From Phialophora verrucosa (lineage: Eukaryota > Ascomycota > Eurotiomycetes > Chaetothyriales > Herpotrichiellaceae): 64,000 nucleotides of DNA. This document shows positions 59,276-64,000 of the stretch, piece after piece. Position 1 is the first letter of the stretch, and every line of letters starts with the position of its first letter. Location: the NCBI GenBank assembly GCA_002099365.1, contig MSED01000013.1:1-64000 (forward strand). The letters are read 5' to 3'. A program made the position numbers and the translations under genes. A model generated the notes under the pieces. It saw only the letters and a program-made list of their open reading frames with translations. It was not told the DNA's origin and ran no database searches.

Positions 59276-59997
59276 CCCGGCGGTGGACACAAGTACTCTT
59301 AAGTATGTCGCACCCATGCTCCAACCCAAGGTCCATTTCAGTCGGACGAAGAAATCGTTCTCTCCTTGGCAAGACCCAATTAGTTGTTTGCAGTGCACTA
59401 TATTCGACAAAAGCGGCATGTGTTGTGAGCTTCGTCGATCCGTGTACTATTTGTAGCCTGCCACGCCTGCCACCCTGCCCCTGATGCCCTTTCCCAAGCT
59501 TTCCCTCTCCAGTTGGACAAAATCGCCACCACCGAGATGACAAAGTCAAAGACACGACTACTAATCCCAAGACTGCAAAGGCAACGAGCTACTGGATTCT
59601 GCTGATGGCTGAACAATCAGGCACACCAAGAGCTCAATGCTAATGAGGCTGCCTAACTGTAAGCACAAAAAGGCCCAGACTCGATTTGGCTCGTTGGAAG
59701 CCAGAAAGAACCTTGCGACAAGGTGATGCAACATGTTAACATCTCCGCGGAGAGTTTCCATCTTTGAATCTTACATCAAGAAGATAGTCATTAGACTGCT
59801 TATGGCGAAGTGAAATAAAAGCGAGCAGGATTCATGCTTGACTCCGCTCTTCAGTACAGAAACCGCAATTGAACTTCCAAGGTACAAGAACTACTTGATA
59901 CCCTAGCGTTATCCAACGTCCCCCTGTCCGCCCGACAGACTGTTGTCGCCGCTTGTCGCTTCGACAAAACACCGCTACTTGACTCCGGGACCTCGCC
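59276..59997. other. Intergenic region, no gene seen
   Basis: 722 bp between two plus-strand genes. It should hold the terminator of the peptidase gene and the promoter of the nitronate monooxygenase. A CCATGG context lies at the next start codon. Nothing else was recognisable. Confidence 0.5.
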
Positions 59998-61029
59998 ATG
60001 GCTGAAATCCTCCGTTCCTATCTTCACTGGACATCATCTCCGCTCATTGTCAACGGCCCTATGGGCGGCTTTGCGGGTGGCAAGCTTGCAGCGGCAGTCA
60101 CGCAAGCCGGTGGCCTCGGAATGATCGGCGCCATCGTGTCCAGCGACCTAGAGAAAGAACTGGCTGTCGCACAGGAGGCATTGAGACCGACACAACTGGG
60201 GGATGTCCTCCCGATTGGTGTGGGCCTCTTGCCCTTCGTCATCAAACTTGACCCGGTGCTGCTAGTTTTGCAGCAATATCAACCAGCTGTGGTGTGGCTG
60301 TTCGCCGCCAAGGAGTTGGAGGACTACGCCGCGTGGGCTGGTCGAATCCGCGAAGTCTCCCCACGGTCGAAGATATGGATTCAAACCGGCACCGTGTCCG
60401 CAGCATTGAAGATTGCGCAGCTAGCAAAGCCCGACGCGTTGATATTGCAGGGCGCTGACGCCGGAGGGCACGGCTTCGAGAGAGGAGCAAGCATTGTGTC
60501 CCTCTTACCGGAGGCGAGTGACGTCTTGAGTGCGAATGGCCTGGGCGATATTCCCCTGCTCGCTTCTGGTGGGATTGCCGATGCGCGTGGTGCTGCCGCT
60601 GCATTTACCCTTGGAGCATCTGGAGTAGTGCTTGGAACAAGGTTCGTCGCGGCGAGAGAGACGAATGTGCCGCCCGGGTATCGAGATCTAGTGCTTGCAG
60701 CGAGAGATGGCGCGACATGCACGGTTCGGAGCAAACTGTTCGACAATGTAAACGGACCAAACATATGGCCAGAAGCTTATGACGGCAGGAGTCTAGTCAC
60801 AGAGAGCTACAATGACCATATTCGAGGGGTTGACATCGACCAGATCCGACAAAGGCACAGAAAATCACTCACAGGTGTAGATGCCGGATTCGGGACGACA
60901 AATCGTGCGAACGTATGGGCTGGGGCTGGTGTTGGCCTTGTGAACAAGCTGGAGAATGCGGCAGATATTGTCGAAGAGGTCAGATCAGGTGTCAGCCAAA
61001 TATTGAAGAGTGCCACTGCTCGCCTCTAG
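59998..61029 (+). CDS. Nitronate monooxygenase (2-nitropropane dioxygenase family)
   Basis: A single exon of 343 aa, a normal family length, with a TIM-barrel flavoprotein pattern. PLIVNGPMGGFAGGKLAAAVTQAGGLGMIG is the N-terminal FMN-binding part (shown over several positions, residues 16-45). GADAGGHGFERG contains the active-site glycine/histidine loop. ASGGIADARGAAAAFTLGASGVVLGTRF binds the FMN phosphate. Family members oxidise nitronates, including the toxin propionate 3-nitronate, to carbonyl compounds. It has no signal peptide and is probably cytosolic or mitochondrial. It converges with the MFS gene, with 100 bp between stops. Confidence 0.9.
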   Translation: MAEILRSYLHWTSSPLIVNGPMGGFAGGKLAAAVTQAGGLGMIGAIVSSDLEKELAVAQEALRPTQLGDVLPIGVGLLPFVIKLDPVLLVLQQYQPAVVWLFAAKELEDYAAWAGRIREVSPRSKIWIQTGTVSAALKIAQLAKPDALILQGADAGGHGFERGASIVSLLPEASDVLSANGLGDIPLLASGGIADARGAAAAFTLGASGVVLGTRFVAARETNVPPGYRDLVLAARDGATCTVRSKLFDNVNGPNIWPEAYDGRSLVTESYNDHIRGVDIDQIRQRHRKSLTGVDAGFGTTNRANVWAGAGVGLVNKLENAADIVEEVRSGVSQILKSATARL

Positions 61030-61129
61030 TTGATAGTTGGACTGCTTTTCATATTTCCTGGACCCTGTTCTGTATGCGGGCATCCAAGACATCATGAATG
61101 ATGCCAACGCTCGAAGCCCTCATATATGC

Positions 61130-63097
61130 TCAATTGTATGTCGTGCCACCAACCCCGAACCCGCTCCTTGTAGCGCCTAATTCGCTGCTATATCTCCGGG
61201 CTCCGTGGGGAATCACGCCTGGACCTAGGCCGATCGGACTCGAGACTCGTCGCAGTTGTAAGCTCTGGCGCCGAGAAGGAGGATTTGAAGGTCTAAGCAA
61301 GCTGCTTTCGGGTGTGAGTCGATCGTCCTCCAGCGCATCCTCGAAGACAGATGTAGGAACATGCTTTCTAAGATGCGCATCGGAAGATGAAACAGCGGAC
61401 GCTTTGGCGTCGTCGTCTTCCTCAATTTCCAATTCATCATCACTGTCATCATCGTCTTGGGAATCCCCGAAGCCCTCCATCTCCACAAGGAACCAGACTG
61501 GAACAGCCCCAATGATTGCGATTAGAGCTAATGTCCACCAAGAGATGATCACATACCCGATATCCACACCTTCTGTAAAGGTCACACCTGCCAAAGCGGG
61601 GCCAGCAGCTCTCCCAAGCGCAGAAATACTTGTTGCCACGCCGTTGAGAGTACCCAAGATCTTCAGACTAGCCGCGCTGTTGGTGAGAAGGATGGTTGAA
61701 CAGGGAAATGCGAAGATACCGCAGAAGCATTTGACCAACATTATCGCCATCATGACCCCTTGCCTTAAAGCGTTGGTAGGTAAAAGAGCTGTAAAGGGTG
61801 TCGCAATGTAGGCTAGAGGAAAAGCCACGCAACAAGCCTTGAGGCAATTCAACACACCGTACTTCCTTGCGAACGGTGGGAACACAGAGAACTGGATGAT
61901 CATGCCAAAAATACCGTAGGCGGTGAATAGCAAGCCGATCGCTTTCGAGTCGATACCAAACCCCCCTGCAAACTTGAAGGGGAGGTGTACTTCCGGATCG
62001 TGAATTGACTGCACTGGGTAATGCATGAAGATCGCCAACAGCTGATCGTAGGCAACGGAGTGCATCTGCAAGGACGTCAGTTGTGCTGTCAATATTCGAC
62101 AATAGGAGTTGGAACAGTAGCATTCCTGAATTGCAGGGGGAGACATACGGCAAGGAACGTATAGACGAGCAAATTGATATTCGACTGTCGGGAGAAGACC
62201 TCACCCCATCCCGGAGAGCTTTTTGGCAGTCGGTGGATAGCATGATGTGAGCCTGACACCGGCGTCGACATCTCGCTAGACATCCCGGAGAGAAACCCCT
62301 CCGACTCTTCAGTTTCTGCCAACGTCTGGTGGTGTGGCCTTCGGACGCAAGGGCGGGTCAGGAATCTGCCAAGGACAAGACCGTAATCCCGCTGTGACCT
62401 CTTCTCTTCGAGTGTTTCATGAAAGAAAAGGAAACCTGCCATAATCCCGCACAGAAAAAGAACGCTGATCAGAAGATTAGGCAAGGCGAAGGGATATTCC
62501 TGAAGCAGCTTGATCCTTCCGAATAGTCGGGGATATCGTTCCACAGGATGAACGAGAGATCCACCAACTGATGGCCCAAACACACTGCCGACGTTCCACA
62601 CCAGCGGCATAATACTGAAAGCACGAGGCTGCAACTCTTTTTGTGGTACCAACTCGGCAACAGCCGTACGAATGATCCCAACATTCCCGTTCGACAAGCC
62701 TTGCAGTGATCGCGTTATGAAGGCCCAGGCAAGATTCTTCGAGAATCCAAATAATATGCTGGACAGCATCGTACAGATCAAGGCAACCATGATGATGGGC
62801 TTCCGGCCAAAGTGATCTGAGGCTCGGCCCCAGGCGACTCCGGTGAGGCATTGCGAAAGGGAAAAGGTAGCGGACATGAGGCCGGCCCATTGAGCAACTT
62901 TGTCATCTCCGACATTGAACGACTGTATCATCTCCGGCTGTTATTTGATCAGCCGAGAGCACAATGACATGGACATACAAACGTACGATGTATGGGTAGA
63001 CCGATGTTGACGCGACAGGCTCTGCGAGGCGGCATGCTGCAAGAATGAGCAGTTGTTGCTTGGGCAGCTGGAGTGGCCGCTTCGCTCCTTTCGCCAT
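61130..63097 (-). CDS. MFS transporter, TetA/DHA1-type with long acidic loop
   Basis: Three exons (63097-62987, 62937-62149, 62065-61130) with introns of 49 and 83 bp give 611 aa. Splicing joins VYPYI|PEMIQSFNVGDD and YTFLA|MHSVAYDQLL. MFS motif A is GRASDHFGRKP after helix 2, and RSLQGLSNGNVGIIRT is the helix-4 pattern of the fungal DHA1 proteins related to yeast YCR023C. There are about 12 helices, with a central hydrophilic loop (GFLSGMSSEMSTPVSG). A 130-aa cytosolic tail rich in Asp/Glu/Ser (DSQDDDDSDDELEIEEDDD) ends the protein. It is likely a membrane exporter or organelle transporter; substrate unknown. Confidence 0.87.
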
Positions 63098-64000
63098 GAC
63101 TTGGATACAACCGGTAGACGGTACAAGCCATGGAATTCGGTCTCTGTCGGAGCCTGGACGTCAGAGAAGGCGCAGAAGCGTTTGGAGAGGAAGCAGGAAG
63201 AGTAACGGCGACGATGATGAGAGCGAATGTGGAAAAAGGCCGTCAAGGCGCAGTATGGCCGGGTCCCACCGTCGCTGTCTTGACTCCATTGTGATCATGG
63301 GGATCGTGACCGCATCTATCCAATCCTCGACCGTGGGTATGAGAATAATGTGGAAGCGGGCGGCAAAGGAGGGGCAAGGATGCGCAAGGGCGGTGGCTGG
63401 TTAGAGAAAGCTTGTTCCCGTGAGTGCCGAGTTCCCGGCTTGCACTCCGGATGACCAACCCATGATCTACGAGTACTTCCACAACCATCAGGAGTCGACA
63501 TCTACTAGTATGTTGAGCAGCGGCTTGGAGAGCGTGGCGGTTTCGAAGGAAAACGATTTGTCCACGGCTAGCGAGTGAACCACCGGCTGGCGGACGTGTT
63601 TCCTCCAGGCACGAGCATCGGCTCCGTAGGACAAGGCAAAATCTAGAAATATCAGCCAGTGTTACAGCTGACCAGGTCGGTTTGGCCCTCAACTATACAT
63701 GGCCACCGTTTTGCACATTTCTATCTCCGCCCGTTCACATGCTCTGGGTAGGTCGCGCTCTGGGCCGAGTGGGTGATCGGTGAGCTTTTCCATGAAGTGG
63801 TTGTGATAGGAGAGAGAGGAAGTGAACTGTCGCATGTGGTGAGTTTTGGCACTTTCCGCTAAATCTACCTCTTGCATCTTTGACAAACAGCTTGGTATGC
63901 ATTCACTCAAACATAACATCGTGTGGGACAGATATTTCACGTCCCAAACCTTTGCTAATGTCAATTCTATTCGTGCTTAGACACCGATAGCTTGTTCGCA
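63098..64000. other. Upstream region of the MFS gene; no supported gene
   Basis: About 900 bp to the window end. Short frames on the minus strand (63243-63692 and 63689-63964) lack recognisable family patterns, so I leave them out. A gene continuing beyond the window cannot be excluded. Confidence 0.4.

Noticed and set aside
63243..63964. Two minus-strand frames near the window end
   Set aside because: No family pattern, low-quality start contexts and overlap with the presumed promoter of the MFS gene.
1..64000. tRNA genes, rRNA genes, CRISPR arrays
   Set aside because: No cloverleaf A/B-box pairs, rRNA-like conserved blocks or regularly spaced repeats were noticed, and CRISPR is not expected in a fungal chromosome.

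Overview
The window is one chromosome end of a filamentous ascomycete (Pezizomycotina; a class such as Dothideomycetes is possible but cannot be fixed from sequence alone). It opens with a CCCTAA telomere tract. The genes carry short GT-AG introns (46-125 bp, mostly about 50). Large blocks show the C-to-T, TpA-rich decay of repeat-induced point mutation (RIP). Protein families (Zn2Cys6 regulators, DUF7703-like membrane protein, STL1-like transporter) are typical of filamentous fungi. No rRNA, tRNA or CRISPR was seen.

Layout. (1) 1-130 telomere, then a truncated, inverted LTR (131-386) and RIP-decayed DNA to about 1400. (2) 1.7-14.75 kb, a compact gene block: a seven-helix membrane protein, a dihydroxyacetone-synthase-type transketolase, an STL1-like polyol/sugar transporter, a Zn2Cys6 regulator, a polyol-type short-chain dehydrogenase and a two-domain dihydroxyacetone kinase. 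The last five look like one catabolic cluster for polyols, dihydroxyacetone or formaldehyde-derived C3 units. (3) 14.76-45.9 kb, a gene-free RIP island that can be resolved as nested retrotransposons. A minus-strand Ty3/Gypsy element (15101-45032) has its reverse transcriptase region split by a 23.4-kb block (18450-41838). That block is a head-to-tail array of a second Gypsy family (two 7.6-kb gag-pol units, then two 3.5-kb units, separated by about 300-bp LTRs). A solo LTR (44703-45019) with a perfect 5-bp target duplication sits inside the outer element's 5' LTR. (4) 45.9-63.1 kb, a second gene block: secreted protein, flavodoxin-domain protein, Zn2Cys6 regulator, bHLH regulator (uncertain model), beta-lactamase-family serine hydrolase, GFA-domain protein, M28 transferrin-receptor-like peptidase, nitronate monooxygenase and MFS transporter.

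How the parts work together. In the left block the SDR would interconvert a polyol and a ketose, and the transporter would import polyol or glycerol. The DAS-like enzyme would make or consume free dihydroxyacetone, and the kinase would send it to glycolysis as DHAP. The regulator between them is the natural candidate controller. The right block shows no comparable single pathway; it looks like ordinary accessory subtelomeric content. The retrotransposon island separates the two blocks and shows how this chromosome end grew by insertion, LTR-LTR recombination and RIP.
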